Shown here: positions 17,274-28,364 of the stretch, in pieces
Layout: each line of letters begins with the position of its first letter
Numbering within the stretch: position 1 is the first letter of the stretch
Source of the DNA: Lamellibrachia columna
Taxonomy: Eukaryota > Annelida > Polychaeta > Sabellida > Siboglinidae
Assembly (NCBI GenBank): GCA_963662155.1
Contig: OY759265.1
Location: forward strand, 46,840,406-46,904,405
Direction: 5' to 3'
Length of the DNA: 64,000 nt
Program-made: the position numbers and the translations under genes
Notes under the pieces: model-generated
The model's input: the letters and a program-made list of their open reading frames with translations, nothing else
Told to the model about the DNA's origin: nothing
Database searches by the model: none

Positions 17274-17706
17274 TGGGAATAAAGAACTGAAACCATTGTT
17301 CGAGACTTCACATTTGGTACCAGACGTGGGGTTCCCTGATCGTCAACACCCATTCTCTGCAATGGCGTCTTGAGAGATGGTCCAACGGGTCGTCGCACGC
17401 AGTCATCTGACATGAACGTCTCATGATCATCCCTTCGTGGTCGTGTCGCGTGTCCATCGCATCGTGTGAACCGTGATCAGATTGTGATCACCTGATCTAG
17501 ACGAAGCTCGTGACTCCTAGTTCGGACTGTAGTTGATGTAATACATTGACTATTTATATAAACGCAGTTATGCCAGCATTATTAACGTGCCAGCAGCTTT
17601 GCTCAGCCTGATATATGCACGGGTAGTCTGGTGTGCTTGTGCAAGTAGTATATGACATTGCTCATCCTGAAGTGACGTTAATGTTCTCACTTCAAAAGCA
17701 ACAGTA

Positions 17707-18084
17707 GTGCTCGATAGTTCCTCCTCTGCTCAAAAGATAGCTGCTGCTTTGGAAGTGATGAAGATACAGATCGAAGAGCTAAAGGAATCACTGGAGGCAG
17801 AGCGCCGACACGCGAATGAGCTCCAGGCGGAGGCCAGCACTGCTCGAGAGGAAATTGAGCAACTGGTGGAGCAACAGCAGACGGGTCCACAGGCTACGGC
17901 AGACTCTACCGTTGAACAGCCTGCACCTGGCACGTGTCAGCCGCTGTACCTGGCCACCTCCAGGAAGTTCGAGAGGTTCCGGGACAGGCCTGAGAAGGCG
18001 GCGGACCCAACCATTGAAGAGTGGGTGGCTGACATCAAAGGTCACTTGGCTAGCCGACAACTGCAAGAAGCGGACCAGGCATAG
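17707..18084 (+). pseudogene. Gypsy gag N-terminal fragment (coiled coil)
   Basis: 125 codons: a coiled coil (VMKIQIEELKESLEAERRHA onward, about residues 15-60), a Gln/Thr linker, then KFERFRDRPEKA and IEEWVADIKGHL, the start of the capsid-like region of Ty3/gypsy Gag. It ends at an in-frame TAG after QEADQA; homology continues in the next frame segment. Confidence 0.7.
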
Positions 18085-18179
18085 TTTATAGTCGATCATC
18101 TCGTGCCAGGCAGGAGATCCTCGGCAGAGGCAGTGCGGTCTCAACTGATCCGAAGAGGATCTTTGATGTGTAGACGAAG

Positions 18180-18563
18180 ATGTTTGGAAATGGCGACTCC
18201 CTGCCACAGTTGCAGCAACGCTTCTTCACATATCAGCAGGCAAATGAAGATCTACTGACGTGCTCGCTGACACTTGTTGCTTTATACGACCGCATCGGAG
18301 ATCAGGATGCATCTTTCAAGGCCTGTCGTGACAGCGCTCTGAAGGGACGCTTGGCCGAGGCTGTGAATGACGAGGGTCTGCGACGCGAGTTGCGCAGATC
18401 GAATATGGAGTGTCCTGAGCTATCGTTTTTCGATGCCAGAGATCGGCCGATGGAGTGGCTGGGAACAGCTGAGCGCTCCAGACCGAAGCAGGGGATACGA
18501 GAAATCAGTTCCCAGGAGACGCAGGCAGAAATTCTGGGCATGATCCGGGAGCAGGTTCAGTAG
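18180..18563 (+). pseudogene. Gypsy gag capsid fragment
   Basis: It encodes MFGNGDSLPQLQQRFFTYQQ, LLTCSLTLVALYDRIGDQD and a charged C-terminus, the capsid C-terminal region of a Ty3/gypsy Gag. It is followed out of frame by a zinc-knuckle remnant (CWRCGAADHLQRDSSK at about 18676) in which the last cysteine is replaced by serine. Confidence 0.7.
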
Positions 18564-18782
18564 ATCCAATCGCAACCTGCAGCAACTACAAGCACCGATG
18601 GCGACCCTTAGTGAGAAGCTGGCTGGAACAGAAAGCAAGCGTTGGGTGAAGAAACCAGGTGGTCCACGCCTTTGTTGGCGCTGCGGTGCTGCGGATCACC
18701 TCCAGCGGGACAGCTCGAAGCAGTGGAAAGGAGGGCAAAAGTCAATTCAAGCTGATAAACCGGAAAACTAGAACAGCCTGCC

Positions 18783-19355
18783 ATGGAGAGCCACAGAGCA
18801 GGTGACACAGTCAAGTCTGGCTCACTGCTGCACAGAGCGGTAGGGAAATGTCCATGTGCTGAGGTGCGTGTAGGATCTGGGATGGTTGAATTGTCTTTTG
18901 GATCGACAATTACAGAGTCCTTCTTCAATCAGCATCTTGCTCAGGAGAACAACCTTGTTGATGTAGGACAGTTTATCCGCATTTCTGCAGCAAATGGGCT
19001 GGAGATTCCCTACATCGGCTATGTTGAGCTAGATGTATCTACACTGGACCATATGTATCCAAACCTTGGATTCTTAGTGGTGAAAGATCCTCGAGATGGG
19101 GCGATGACAAGTAGAAAACACAGCGTTCCAGGCGTCATTGGCTCGAACATCTTCCGAGACACTACTGATCATCTGAAAGCCACACGTGGTGTACAGTTTC
19201 TCCAGACGTTGAAGTATGCAGATGTAGGTGAGTGGGGATCCATACTCCATTCTCCATTCACTCTACCAATAGATGAGGGTTTCGGCGACATCGGAGAAGC
19301 AGTCCAATTAAGTTCATATGGGTGGTCGAAATCCGATATTGGTTCCGGCACGTAG
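18783..19355 (+). pseudogene. Gypsy retropepsin-like fragment
   Basis: The frame includes TITESFFNQHLAQEN, ISAANGLEIPYIGYVELDVS and PGVIGSNIFRD, the pattern of the protease region of this retrotransposon type. The catalytic Asp-Thr-Gly is not intact (GSGMVELSFGS lies where DTG is expected). Non-functional. Confidence 0.65.
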
Positions 19356-19882
19356 TGTTAAGGTGGTTCAGAGTACCACCAAGCGAGCGGATCCAGGGAA
19401 GCCATACACGGCAGTCATTGAACAGCACGATGCTGGACTCTTCCCCTTACCGAACGGAGTGATGGTTGGTGTTGCGTATGTCACTGTTGACGAGCGAGGC
19501 ATAGTGTCACTGCAGTTAGCAAACTTTGAAAAAGAAGATGTGCATATCAAGCCGATAACACAATTGGGAACAAACAGCTTCTATGGAGCCGGACATACAC
19601 CTGAAGCAGATTAGCAATGCTGAGGTAGAAGTAGAAGAGATCGTCGGAGGCGCTGTGAAGTCGACAGTCATTGACTTAGTATCCAAGATGAGCCTTGGGG
19701 ATATCGACGATAAGCAGCGTAAGTCATTTTGAACTTGATTGAACGACATGAGGCAGTACTCAGTAAAGCTGATGACGATATTGGCTTCTGTGACATAGTT
19801 GCAAACACAATCGCAACCACTGATGATGTTCCAGTGAAAGCTGCGCACTACGGAGTGCCACCAAGTCGATGGAACGAGGTTC

Positions 19883-20342
19883 GTGAATACCTGCGTAGTT
19901 CATTGGCAAATAATGCGATTCGAGAATCTTCAAGCCCGTATACGTCACATTGTCCGCCAACACGACGGCAGCTTAAGGTTGTGCGTTGACTACAGAGCCT
20001 TGAATACCAAGATTCGAAAGGACGCTTATCCGCTCCCTCGCATTGACGAAGCGCTTGCGGTGCTGAAAGGTGCCAACTACTTTTGCAGTCTCGATTTGGC
20101 TCACGGCTACAACCAGATACCAATGGTCGACAAGGATATCGAAAAGACAGCCTTCCGAATTGGAACGGGCGGCTTATACGAGTACTTGCGAATGCCCAGC
20201 GACATTCATGCGCTTGACAGACAAGGGATTCGGCGACCAGAACTTCCAGACACTGTTAATCTACCTGGACGACATTCTTGTCTTCGGAAGCACATTCCAA
20301 GAAACAATGGACCGTCTCGACATGGTATTAGCCAGGCTGGGC
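19883..20342 (+). pseudogene. Gypsy reverse transcriptase, first part
   Basis: It encodes RQHDGSLRLCVDYRALNTKI, YPLPRIDEALAVLKGANYF and SLDLAHGYNQIPM. After a deletion of roughly 50 residues and a frame shift it reads LLIYLDDILVFGSTFQETMD, containing the YLDD catalytic box. A LINE has inserted immediately after LARLGK. Confidence 0.85.
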
Positions 20343-20444
20343 AAGATTTAACAAGATTTAACAAGATTTGCCATCCAAGCCAAAGGCCCAGATGGCAAGT
20401 GGACAAGGAAGCCATTGGCTTATCGAGAGTCCAACAATGTTCAT

Positions 20445-21941
20445 CTACTTATAACCCGCCCTCCTGAGATATGTGTCAACCTTGTTTTTAAACATATTCA
20501 CGCTGCTAGCAGTTACACAACCTGTAGACAATTTGTTCCATTCATTTATTGTCGTCTGTGAGAACGAGTGCTTCCTGATGTCAAATCTACATTGATCCTT
20601 TACTAATTTTACCTCATGTCCTCTAGTTCTGCTATCCTTCTTGAGTGAGAAAAACATATTTCTATCAATATTTTCATACCCATTCAATATCTTAAAAACT
20701 TCAATCTGATCTCCTCTTAACCTCCTTGTCTCTAGAGTTGTTAAACCACATTCTTTCAGGCGTTCTTCATAACTAAGGTCTCTAAGTTCTGGAATAATTT
20801 TAGTTGCTCTCCTTTGTATGCGTTCAAGCGTATCTATATCCTTCTTACGATATGGTCTCCATGCTTGTATACAGTATTCTAAATGAGGTCTAACTATTGC
20901 TTTATAAAGAGGTATAATTAACTTTTTTCCCTTGTATGTTATGTTTCTTCTAATCAATCCAAGAATTTGATTACCCTTTGAAGCTGCAATACCACACTGC
21001 TCTGAAACTTTCATATCAGCGCTTATTGTAACTCCTAAGTCCTTTTCTTTTACAGTAGTACCCAGAACAGTATCTCCCATTTTATAGTTTACATTCAAGT
21101 TCCCATGTCCTGTATGTAGGCATTTACATTTCCCAAAATTGAACAGCATCTGCCATTTCTCAGACCATTTCACTAATCTGTCTAGATCGTTTTGTAAATG
21201 TTGTTTATCACCATCAGTATTAACCTTTCTAAACAGTTTTGTGTCATCCGCAAATTTCAGTACGTTACTTGTTATACTATCGTCCAAGTCATTGATATAA
21301 ATTAAGAATAATATAGGTCCTAATACTGATCCTTGAGGTACCCCACTCAAAACCGATTTCCAATTTGAAACTTCTCCATCTACTACAACTCGTTGTCTTC
21401 TGTCAGTCAGCCATTGTTCTATCCAGTCAGTTATGCTATCCCCGATACCATGGGCTTTTAATTTAAGTAGTAATCTTTGATGTGGCACTTTGTCAAAAGC
21501 TTTCTGAAAATCTAAGTAGATAATATCTACTGGCGATCCCACGTCTATCCACTTAGTGATTTCTTCCAAAAAACATAACATATTTGTTAAGCATGACCTC
21601 GCTTTAAGGAATCCATGTTGAGATGAATTTAATAATTTATGCTTAACGAGGAAGTCCACCATATGGTCTTTAATTAACCTTTCTAATAATTTACAAATCA
21701 CTGACGTTAAACTCACTGGTCTGTAATTCTCTGACTTATTTCTCGAACCCTTTTTAAATAATGGTATGATGTTTGCTTCTTTCCATTCAAACGGAACAAC
21801 TCCCTCTTTTAATGACAAGTTGAATACTCTTGCAAGTGGTATACTGATTTGTTCTACTGTTTCCATTAGTAATTTTGGAGGAATCCCATCCACTCCCGGT
21901 GATTTGTTATCCTTCATTGCCTTTATTTTCGTAGCTACCAA
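20445..21941 (-). CDS. LINE reverse transcriptase (ORF2 C-terminal part)
   Basis: 498 codons without interruption. Palm and fingers motifs are present: NKSPGVDGIPPKLL, NYRPVSLTSVICKLLERLI, SSQHGFLKARSCLTNML, YLDFQKAFDKVPH, GVPQGSVLGPILFLIYINDL and the catalytic FADDTKLF, then the thumb and the C-terminal ERLKECGLTTLETRRLRGD block. The type is CR1/Rex1 of the Jockey superfamily. It was originally continuous with the endonuclease frame upstream; a frame break near 22000-22180 separates them. Alone it is not an autonomous element. Confidence 0.92.
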   Translation of the reverse strand: MVATKIKAMKDNKSPGVDGIPPKLLMETVEQISIPLARVFNLSLKEGVVPFEWKEANIIPLFKKGSRNKSENYRPVSLTSVICKLLERLIKDHMVDFLVKHKLLNSSQHGFLKARSCLTNMLCFLEEITKWIDVGSPVDIIYLDFQKAFDKVPHQRLLLKLKAHGIGDSITDWIEQWLTDRRQRVVVDGEVSNWKSVLSGVPQGSVLGPILFLIYINDLDDSITSNVLKFADDTKLFRKVNTDGDKQHLQNDLDRLVKWSEKWQMLFNFGKCKCLHTGHGNLNVNYKMGDTVLGTTVKEKDLGVTISADMKVSEQCGIAASKGNQILGLIRRNITYKGKKLIIPLYKAIVRPHLEYCIQAWRPYRKKDIDTLERIQRRATKIIPELRDLSYEERLKECGLTTLETRRLRGDQIEVFKILNGYENIDRNMFFSLKKDSRTRGHEVKLVKDQCRFDIRKHSFSQTTINEWNKLSTGCVTASSVNMFKNKVDTYLRRAGYK

Positions 21942-22111
21942 TTCTGGAGTTACAACTAACGGACCTAAATAGTCAGATTTAGCCCCCTGAAATTTAGCAT
22001 CAGCAACTGGTAATTAACTAATATCTTCTTTGGTAAACACTGAACTGAAGTAACCATTTAGGTCTTCCGCCATTAAAAACCCCTGTGATATTATATTTCC
22101 AGCACTGTCTT

Positions 22112-22948
22112 CTAGAGGTCCAACCTTGTCTTGTACGTTTTGTTTACTCCTGACATATGCATAAAAACTCTTGCTGTCATTTTTTTAATGTTACTTGCTA
22201 GTTTTTGCTCATAGCTTCTTTTAGATTGTCTGATTTCAGTTGTAGCTGCATTAAGTGCCTCTTTGTATTTTGCATAGTCTTCTTCCTTTCTGGTACGCCT
22301 ATAAACCCTCCACATAGTTTGTTTTACCATTATTTTTCTAATAGCCTCTTTTGACAAGTGTTTCTTTCTACACCGTTTTCCTTGTTTTTGGAAGGGAAAA
22401 AATTTATCGATGATACTCTCAATTTCATATTTTAGAATATTCCAACATTCAATTGCGGTCTTATTCATCAGCATGTTATTCCAATCTAGATTTGCTAAGT
22501 ATTTTGTCATATCTTTGTAGTTACCTTTGTGGAAGTTTCTCTTGTACGTTTTCTTATTTTTACTTTCTGATTTTACATTGATGTCAAAATGTATTTGATT
22601 ATGGTCACTATTACCCAATGGTTCTAATATTTTTACTTTGTCCACTAATTCTTTTTGTGATGACAAAACTATATCTAATACATTTTCTCCCCTGGTTGGT
22701 TCTAGTACGTGCTGAGTAAGAAAGCTATCCTGGATGAAAAATAGAAATTGTTGGTCCTCAATCCCTGTGCTCTCTAGAGAATTCCATTGTATGTGTCCAT
22801 GGTTAAAATCTCCCATTATGATACATTCCCCTTTACTAACTTCCTTTATAGCGTTTTTATTTTTGTGTTGTCCTCTTCGTTTATGTTTGGACTTCGGTAA
22901 ACTAATCCAATAGTTAATTTTGAATTTCCTGAAACAATTTTGCACCAA
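22112..22948 (-). pseudogene. LINE apurinic endonuclease, C-terminal part
   Basis: 278 codons with IIMGDFNHGHIQWNSLES, ENVLDIVLSSQKELVDKV and LGNSDHNQIHFDI, the C-terminal catalytic motifs (GDFN, SDH) of AP-type LINE endonucleases, then the linker toward reverse transcriptase. The N-terminal catalytic half is missing and the frame shifts near 22180. Confidence 0.85.
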
Positions 22949-22994
22949 ACAGCTTCATCGCAATCTGCTTCCCTTTCTAGTTTTATTTCATAAG

Positions 22995-23820
22995 CCTGAG
23001 ATGAAACTGAAGGTCAAGCCAAATAAATGCTATATGTTCAAGAAAGAGTTATGGTACTTGGGACACTTTGTAACCGAGGAGGGAATTGCTCCTGATCCAG
23101 AAAAGATTAGACCTGTTCGGGATTGGGCGACCCCAACATCTGAAAAAGCTTTAAGAAGTTTTCTTGGACTGGCCGGTTACTACCGTCGGTTCGTCCGTGA
23201 CTTTGGAAAGCTTGCAGCTCCTTTTCATGCGCTGGTTGGTGGGCATAGTAAGAAGAACAAGTCACATAAAGAGATAAATGTTGCAGAGAGAAAAAGATCA
23301 TCCAATGAACGTTGTGATGGTGCCTGTCATCAAGCTTTCCACAAGAGACTTCTATCATCCGCACCTATCTTGGGGCATCCAGACTTCGAGAAGATTTTCA
23401 TCCTCGAGGTTGACGCTAGTATGCACGGTTTGGGAGCGGTCTTGTCCCAGAAGCAAGAAGGTGGTTTGGTTGTCCTGGAGTGTGCCAGCCGTGCATTACG
23501 GCCACACGAGAAGAACATGGACAACTACAGCAGTCGCAAACTGGAGCTGTTGGTTGAAATGGGCGATGACGGAGAAGTTTCGTGACCTCTTGCTCGGAGC
23601 AAAAGTCACCGTATACACTGACAATAATCCGCTATGTCACCTGCAGACTTCGTCTAAGTTGAGCTCTACTGAAATGTTTTGGAGCACTGACTTGGCACAA
23701 TTTGATTATAACATCAAGTATCGTTCTGGCAAAAGCAACGCGAATGCAGACGCTTTGAGACGGAAGGAAGACCAAGGAACAAAACCGACAGAGGTCCAGG
23801 TTGAAGAAGTATTCAGGTAG
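22995..23820 (+). pseudogene. Gypsy reverse transcriptase thumb and RNase H
   Basis: Resumption of the gypsy pol after the LINE: MKLKVKPNKCYMFKKELWYL, GHFVTEEGIAPDPEKI, LRSFLGLAGYYRRFVRDFGK, then RNase H (FILEVDASMHGLGAVLSQKQ). A frame change near 23575 leads to VTVYTDNNPLCHLQTSSKLS and FDYNIKYRSGKSNANADAL. Two frames are needed, so it is inactive. Confidence 0.85.
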
Positions 23821-23856
23821 ACTGATGTCTGTAACTGGACAACAGTCCCTCGAAAC

Positions 23857-24306
23857 ATGCAAGCGCGCATCCGAGAGATGACAGCAGATGTGTGGTTGGA
23901 GGAGATTGACACGCGATCTCAGAGGACCGTGGAGACTGCATTAGCGACGTTGCCATCTATGCCGACTGAAGAAATTGCTAAGCTGCAAGAGGTTGATCCA
24001 GACATTAGCAGATTCCTTTTCTACTGGAGAAAAGGCTCGCTCCCTTCACGTATACGATGTAAGAAGGAGCCAAAAACAGTCCGGAAGCTGTTGAAGTCGT
24101 GGAATCGCATTGCAGAAGCTGACGGCATACAATATCGAACCGTTCTCCAGAATGGTCAACTAATCTTACCAGTAAGCCTGATTGGCAGTGTTCTAGAAGC
24201 AGTTCACGACAAGGCAGGCCATCAGTCGGCAGAGAAGACAGTCATGCATGGGAAAAAGACAACGTGGGTGGTTCGTCGATGGAGCCATAGATCCGAAGGT
24301 CATTGA
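23857..24306 (+). pseudogene. Gypsy integrase N-terminal remnant
   Basis: The linker and start of the integrase zinc-binding domain: EEIAKLQEVDPDISRFLFYW, a basic stretch, then LPVSLIGSVLEAVHDKAGHQ. The HHCC domain is incomplete and the catalytic DDE core is absent, indicating an internal deletion before the right terminal repeat. Confidence 0.65.
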
Positions 24307-24931
24307 GGCAAGGAAAAGGATGCCATTCGAACCTATATGCTTTGCCTAAGTCAGCCATAAACAATGAGGTTGATGCAACTCCTGTTCCTGTTGCCATTGA
24401 TCCTCAAGTGTTAGCTGACGTCAGCAGAACACAATTAAGCAAATGTTATCTGGCATCCGCTGAGAGTGGATGTGCGGTTCAGTACCTACTGATATAGCTC
24501 GATATAGTATAGAAGACAGTAATTGTATTTTTAATCTTGATTAGTTGTTTTGTATTTGTAAGCTGATGTTCAGCAGTCGACTGTATTGATATTCTCATAA
24601 TTATATTGTCAGAGACGACAATAGTAAAGTATAGGGGAGTATTGCGACCGTTGAAATTTTTTTAAGCGTAGTTTTATTGATGATGGCTTGTCATTATTTT
24701 TGTGGTGGGGTCACGTGAACGGAACGTTTCAAATCGCATACCGCATTTATGGCATTCGCGAATGCGAGTATCGGTAATTTTAGGAATCAATCTTGAAATA
24801 CTTCAGTTCCAGTCATTGAACTGTAATATGTCCGCTCTATCAGTTCTAAGATAACACTGTCCTCAGTAATAATGAAACTGTATATGACCTTAATATCGTC
24901 AACCGCTGATTTGAGTAATTTTATGAAACCG

Positions 24932-25034
24932 TATGTGATTGACAGCAGTATTGCTTCCAACATAATGTGTTGTGCCACTGACACGAGTGAACTAGTTATT
25001 CTTGTTACTTGCAGGTGTTGTCTGTTCAGTTAAA
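24932..25034 (+). repeat. LTR-derived terminal block (right)
   Basis: Direct-repeat partner of 17171-17273. Sequence immediately to the right (GGAACAAGCAACCC) does not match the left copy, so the right LTR end is truncated or replaced. Confidence 0.75.
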
Positions 25035-25404
25035 GGAACAAGCAACCCAACAGTTAAAAACCCTCTTGGATTTCCTAAAATAATTCAAGAGGGTATATTC
25101 TCGTTTCCTTTGCTTTCTTGTAATTAAAAAAAAAACATTTTATAGCTTAAAACTCATTTTGAAACCTAAATTTTGGCCGATACTGTGCGCTGCCATTGTA
25201 GCTAAATTCACGAGAAGTAACGCGATAGACGGCGTTAGTATAACGTAGGCTATCCACTACCCCAGGCATAACAACGTGACAACAGCGGGTGACAGGATAC
25301 CAAAAAGTTAATAAGAAAGTGATCGACACTGTATACTGAATACTAGTCTGTCTGAATGCCAGGCATATGGATGGCTAAACAAAGCTGGAGAAGGTGCAGA
25401 GAAA

Positions 25405-25563
25405 GGGAAAAGGTTTTTTTCAAATACCGAATGCAACGAAATTTCCTGCGAAGCGCGACCTGGCCATTAAATGGCTGCACAATATCGGGACTGGCGATAC
25501 CGTAGACAAATTAAATTTTCACCGCAAAGTGGTTTGTGAAGACTATTTCACAGAGCAGTGATA
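25405..25563 (+). pseudogene. THAP-domain-like fragment
   Basis: The plus frame reads GFFQIPNATKFPAKRDLAIK, WLHNIGTGDTVDKLNF and HRKVVCEDYFTEQ before a stop. This has the FP, W and VCxxxF spacing of the C-terminal two thirds of a THAP zinc finger; the N-terminal CxxxxC ligands are not found in frame. It could be a transposase-derived fragment (P-element or Kolobok types carry THAP domains) or a lost exon. Confidence 0.4.
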
Positions 25564-25639
25564 ATAAAACAACAACCCCTTTCAGAAATAATAATTTAGA
25601 AATATAAAATACTTTATGACCAATTTCGAAATCTACGAG

Positions 25640-25825
25640 TTGCAGACATTGCAGTGACGTCACGAACATTGCAATGACATCATAAAAGACATCACATCAT
25701 ATCACAATGACGTCACAGACATATTGCAATAATGTTACAACCATATCGCAGACATCACAAATATCGCAATGACATCATAAACATCGCAATGGGTCACAAA
25801 CATATAGCAATGACATCACAAACAC
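25640..25825. repeat. Degenerate short tandem repeat with CRE-like sites
   Basis: Irregular units of about 20-25 bp share ATTGCAATGACATCACAAAC. Two copies contain TGACGTCA (around 25656 and 25708), the cAMP-response-element palindrome; the others are one base off. Confidence 0.6.
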
Positions 25826-26069
25826 AACTCTCAACGCAATTTTATTCTTAACGGACAAGTATCGTAGGTGTTGTGAATATTGTCTATTGAGGCAACAAAG
25901 TGTCGCTTGGGGAGAATGTATAACGCACGGGGAATAAATAACAAGTATTGGTTGGATGTGAATGGGGAAGCAGAGAAGTAGCAAGTAATATAATAGTTAT
26001 AATATTTCATGTCTGAGAAGTTGATAAAACCAGTCAAGAAATTGTGTAGCTACAATGACTGCCATATTG

Positions 26070-26367
26070 TAGAGACCTGATGGGTGTTTCCAGAGGAAGA
26101 TAAGTCAACGATGGTGTAGTCAGTTAGATTTTTTTTGTCGTGGATTTACATTGGTGAGATGTTCTTGATCGAGTTCAAAATACTTGATCCTGATGCCCAG
26201 TCCCATACGGTGCTTTTCATGAATTTTTCAAGAAACAGTGTTACTAAATCTACTGATTTGAACATCAACAAACCTGATTTGCGATGGGCTAAATTAATTG
26301 AGAAATCTATGTAGAACCAAGCAGGATAAAACTGTATTCATACGCGGCTTGTTGGATATATGACCAG
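26070..26367. repeat. Segmental duplication copy A, left of the gypsy insertion
   Basis: It matches 34987-35560: the blocks AGATAAGTCAACGATGGTGT, GTCGTGGATTTA, GGTGCTTTTCATGAATTTTT and CTTGTTGGATATATGACCAG recur in the same order. The match resumes at 32047 on the other side of the gypsy element. Confidence 0.7.
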
Positions 26368-26576
26368 TGTCACGGTTTGTTATACATATTCTCATTATAC
26401 AAACGCGTTGACTAAAAACAAATCGACTTTATTAGGAGCACATTTTACTACACACCAAGCATTCTCATTGGTCAAGCCGTGCCGGCATGAATATCATTAA
26501 TGTGGCGACTTCAATGGTAAATAATAAGAGTGTCGCCATCTCGCGATTAACTGTTAAGAATAAGCGTTCCGTCACA
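26368..26576 (-). repeat. 3' LTR of the gypsy element
   Basis: 209-bp LTR, plus-strand termini TGTCACGG and CGTCACA. The polypurine tract lies just right of it on the complement. It is complete and uninterrupted. Confidence 0.93.
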
Positions 26577-26673
26577 TCTCCTTCTTCAACAAAATTACGT
26601 CTGTACTTGCTAAATTAAAGAGTCACTACTGCTGTAGTCTAAACAAATCAATAAACACGAGTGACAATCTATA

Positions 26674-27801
26674 CTACAGTTCATAATCATTTTGCCATTT
26701 CGGCGGCTGTCTCTTCCTGATAGACCGTCGTGGTACGGGCGGAGTCGGTGTCTCGGTGTGATCCGTTCGCTGCGGTACTTGATCGGGCATGTTGATCTCG
26801 CGAGGAGGCTCATCAATGTCATCAGTGTTCGTTGGTACGTCCAACAGTTCTGCCGTCGAGCGCAGCTGACGACGGTTTCGACGATACCGTGACCCGTTCA
26901 CTTCTACTTCGTAGGACCGGTTGCTCAGAATGCGTAGGCATCGCCCCATCGACCAGTTTCTTTCGCCTGGCAGTCTCATTCGGATAGTCTCTCCGATGCG
27001 TAGAGGCGCTAGCGACTTCGTACCTCTGTTGTAATGAATCGCTTGCGACTTCTTCTGTGCAGTCAACTTCTGCGCTGTTTGTTTGTCTATTTTCGGCTCG
27101 AGTAGCGAATGTGTTGTCGGGAGCAAAGTCTGTGTACGGCGACCCATCAACCTCTGTACTGGCGATGTGTTGAAGCCTTCGCTCGGAGTGTTGCGCCACG
27201 CCAACAGCGCAAGTAGTGGATCCTGTCGATCCTTACGTGCTTTCATCAGCAGAGCCTTGCATGTCTTCACTGCATTTTCTGCCTTTCCGTTAGACTGGGG
27301 GAATCGCGGGCTCGATGTGATGTGTTCGAATTTCCATGTTTTCGCAAACTCTTCGAACTCACGGCTTGCGAATTCGGGCCCATTATCCGTCATGACTACG
27401 GATGGGATTCTATGGCAAGCACACTGTACTTTGAATTGGGCTATTTCTGACAATGACGTCTTCTTGTGCAGTTCAGCAATCTCAAAGTAATTGGACCAGT
27501 AGTCGATCATGATTAGGAAAGTCTGCCCGGCAAGCTCAAACAAGTCTCCTCCAACCTTCTCCCACGGACGAGATGGAAGCTCATGGGGTTGTAGAAGTTC
27601 ACGACATTGCATTGGCATGAATGTTTGACATGTGCTACATCTTGATACGTAGTCTCTGACCTCTGCGCTCATACCTGGCCAGTATAGCACTTCACGAGCT
27701 CGTCGCATGCAACCTCCGATTCCAATGTGGCTGCTGTGTATTTGCATTAGCATGTCTTTACGCAATGATCGTGGTACTACTAGTTGCTCACCTCGGTACA
27801 C
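26674..27801 (-). pseudogene. Gypsy integrase
   Basis: 375 open codons at the end of pol. HHCC zinc domain: HSSHIGIGGCMRRAREVLYW and CSTCQTF. The DDE core has Asp in GGDLFELAG, Asp in VVMTDNGPEFA and Glu in PQSNGKAENAVK, followed by a C-terminal basic region ending PPKWQNDYEL. It is catalytically complete in itself, but translation would require a frameshift from the RNase H frame near 27820. Confidence 0.92.
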
Positions 27802-28364
27802 AAGTCCACTGCTTCTATCAGACTACTACGTTCGTCGTAGTATGGCAAGGCTGCTGGCGGACAACGTGCTCTCGCTGGCCAGCCTTGTCGTATGATCTTG
27901 ATTAGCACTTGTGTTTCGTCGTCTATAGCAACTTTGTCTCTGAACTCGTCTCGTTTCTTCTTAGTCACCGAGATGTGCTCGTGATTGATCGATTCTAGCG
28001 CACGAATCTCACAATGTTCATGCTGCACGCCTTCTGTCGTATCTCGGTAAGCCCGGCTGAGTGTGTCTGATATATACATCAGAGACCCTTTCTTGTACTG
28101 CACATCCAGGTTGTACTTTTGCAGAGCGAGACACATGCGTTGCAATCTCTTCGGTGATTTATGAATGTCTTTCTTGAAGACTGCCTTCAATGGCTCATGG
28201 TCCGACTCGATAGTGACCATGTCTCGTCTGTATATGTATTGGTCGAACTTGTCACATGACCACACGATCGCTAAGAGTTCCTTCTCGATCTGTGCGTATC
28301 GTGTCTCTGTGTCGGTTAGAGCCCTTGAAGCGTAGCAGATCGGCTGGCCCTCCTGAAATAACAC
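27780..28364 (-). pseudogene. Gypsy RNase H, C-terminal segment
   Basis: Frame with EGQPICYASRALTDTETRYA, QIEKELLAIVWSCDKFDQYI, the SDHEPLKAVF motif and YKKGSLMYISDTLSRAY. It is joined to the previous frame by a frameshift near 28375, so the RNase H domain is split over two frames. Confidence 0.9.

Larger units (their letters stand above)
20343..22995 (-). mobile_element. CR1/Rex1-like LINE inserted in the gypsy RT
   Basis: The minus-strand order is endonuclease C-terminus (22948-22112), reverse transcriptase (21941-20445), then a 3' UTR ending GGATGGCAAATCTTGTTAAA repeated at 20343-20365. It is 5'-truncated, since the endonuclease N-terminus is missing. The reverse transcriptase part is one uninterrupted frame, so the insertion is younger than the gypsy element it splits. 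Fragments of the same family occur at 15829-15892 and 32115-32190. Confidence 0.88.
17171..25034 (+). mobile_element. Decayed Ty3/gypsy retrotransposon, interrupted by a LINE
   Basis: Terminal blocks 17171-17273 and 24932-25034 are near-identical direct repeats. Between them, in plus orientation, lie gag (17707-18563), a zinc knuckle (about 18660-18710), a retropepsin-like region (18783-19355), reverse transcriptase (19883-20342, continuing at about 22995), RNase H (to 23820) and an integrase N-terminal remnant (23857-24306). A primer-binding-like TTGGTACCAGACGTGGGG follows at 17314. Frameshifts, stops, the missing integrase core and a nested LINE make it inactive. Confidence 0.85.

Noticed and set aside
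20340..20467. Continuation of the gypsy frame as RFNKICHPSQRPRWQ
   Set aside because: The segment is the 3' UTR and tail repeat of the inserted LINE; the same sequence occurs alone at 15829-15892 without gypsy sequence.
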